From: Chitinophagales bacterium
GTDB lineage: Bacteria > Bacteroidota > Bacteroidia > Chitinophagales > Saprospiraceae
Length of the DNA: 64,000 nucleotides
Assembly (NCBI GenBank): GCA_017303875.1
Contig: JAFLBP010000003.1
Span: 124,001 to 188,000, forward strand
Direction: 5' to 3'
Position 1 is the first letter of the stretch; the number at the start of each line of letters is the position of its first letter. This document shows, one piece after another, positions 63,418 through 64,000 of this stretch. Below the pieces are notes generated by a model. It ran no database searches, had not been told where the DNA came from, and saw only the letters and a list, made by a program, of their open reading frames with translations. The position numbers were made by a program, and so were the translations under genes.

Positions 63418-64000
63418 ATGTTCAAACATATCCCCCTCCTGCTCCTTTGCCTGTGCAGCCTGCAACTCGCCGCTCAACAGGTATCCGACTCCACTTTTCA
63501 ATACCGGCCCACAAGCCCGCGCCACGCAAAAGGCAAAGGTCCGGTGGTGTACATAGACGAGGGCCACCATAACTTTCATACCCTGTCGGGGCGTTATGCG
63601 CCTTTTGCACGGGTACTGGAGGCCGATGGCTATCAGGTGCGCGCGCACCGGGGCCGTTTCAACGCGGAAAACCTCAAAGACGTGGATATTTTAGTCATCG
63701 CCAACGCACTCGACAGCAGCAGCGTTGGCAACTGGGTAACACCCACCAAGTCGGCTTTTGACGCATCCGAATTAGTGACCCTTGTAAGCTGGGTGATGCA
63801 GGGCGGCAAACTATTCCTGATCGCCGATCACATGCCTTTTGGCGGAGCTGCCGGGCCTTTAGCCGCTTCTTTTGGCGTGGAATACTGCAACTGTTTTGCC
63901 ATGGATGAACGCCAGCGCGCCGTGGAGCGTTTCAATAAAAAACAGGGCACGCTGAATGATACTCCCTTGACCGCCGGGATCGACTCCATCGTCACCTTCA
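63418..64000 (+). CDS. Secreted DUF4350-like protein, truncated by window end
   Basis: At least 194 residues, with no stop before the window end. Signal peptide (IPLLLLCLCSLQLAAQ) and a domain like DUF4350: PVVYIDEGHHNFHTLSGRYA, FARVLEADGYQVRAHRGRF, LVIANALDSS and GGKLFLIADHMPFGG. The fold is that of a glutamine-amidotransferase-like domain without the catalytic Cys in the visible part. Probably exported. Confidence 0.75.
   Translation, partial: MFKHIPLLLLCLCSLQLAAQQVSDSTFQYRPTSPRHAKGKGPVVYIDEGHHNFHTLSGRYAPFARVLEADGYQVRAHRGRFNAENLKDVDILVIANALDSSSVGNWVTPTKSAFDASELVTLVSWVMQGGKLFLIADHMPFGGAAGPLAASFGVEYCNCFAMDERQRAVERFNKKQGTLNDTPLTAGIDSIVTF

Overview
The window reads as chromosomal DNA of a Bacteroidota bacterium, most likely of the Saprospiria/Chitinophagia type. 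The clearest marker is an 1821-residue surface protein at 38468-43933 with about twelve SprB-type repeats and a C-terminal type IX secretion (type B) sorting domain. LytTR/LytS two-component proteins, a TonB-C protein without a TonB anchor, many signal-peptide and lipoprotein genes, and promoter boxes of the TAnnTTTG type fit the same phylum. No rRNA, tRNA, CRISPR array, insertion sequence or prophage was seen. Coding density is high and many gene pairs abut or overlap.

Layout. 1-7000: a nested hairpin element, a lipoprotein, a TPR sensor kinase, two secreted proteins, and a REC-LytS/LytTR two-component pair. 7000-13100: an A+T-rich S41 peptidase, a quinone-oxidoreductase-like MDR protein, a TonB-C protein, an ECF sigma/anti-sigma pair, a SCO1-like protein and a lipoprotein. 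13300-23000: penicillin-binding protein 1C, an outer-membrane protein, a rhodanese, a MurG-like glycosyltransferase, an HExxH protein, a LolC/E-type permease and an OmpA protein. 23200-29000: an M1 peptidase, a Kazal/META lipoprotein, a frameshifted isocitrate dehydrogenase and a GH13-like protein. 29200-38000: an AP2-domain protein, a START protein, peptidyl-tRNA hydrolase, Ppx/GppA, the umuD-umuC cassette, a universal stress protein and a TlpA-like thioredoxin. 38200-45100: the SprB adhesin, then a head-to-head junction of two N-terminally truncated genes (an ScfR-type regulator and isocitrate lyase). 45200-54900: patatin, enolase, a lipocalin-like lipoprotein, a beta-barrel protein, an SDR and others, separated by unusual palindromic repeat arrays. 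54900-64000: an orphan membrane-fusion protein plus acyltransferase, a DUF1016 nuclease with a truncated BRO-N neighbour, an HExxH/Ig protein, a deoxyribosyltransferase-like enzyme, an SDR/AraC pair and a partial DUF4350-like protein.

The most unusual signal is intergenic. At least eleven spacers hold short-period tandem arrays, most of them folded into long, often nested, inverted repeats. Several word families with unrelated sequences (CAGTTAn, GAGTGAT and GATGAAy with period 7; AGTGTTTT with period 8; CACAGA and CGCAGA with mixed spacing) share this architecture. In the CAGTTAn family, every array end that meets the 3' end of a gene carries that gene's stop codon inside a repeat unit, and three arrays share a CATG...CCC core. 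This looks like a sequence-independent process that builds or spreads palindromic tandem repeats at gene ends.

A second theme is lesions at the isocitrate branch point. The dehydrogenase has a one-base frameshift, and isocitrate lyase survives only as a C-terminal fragment fused to a fragment of its probable regulator. These are either real losses or assembly faults.
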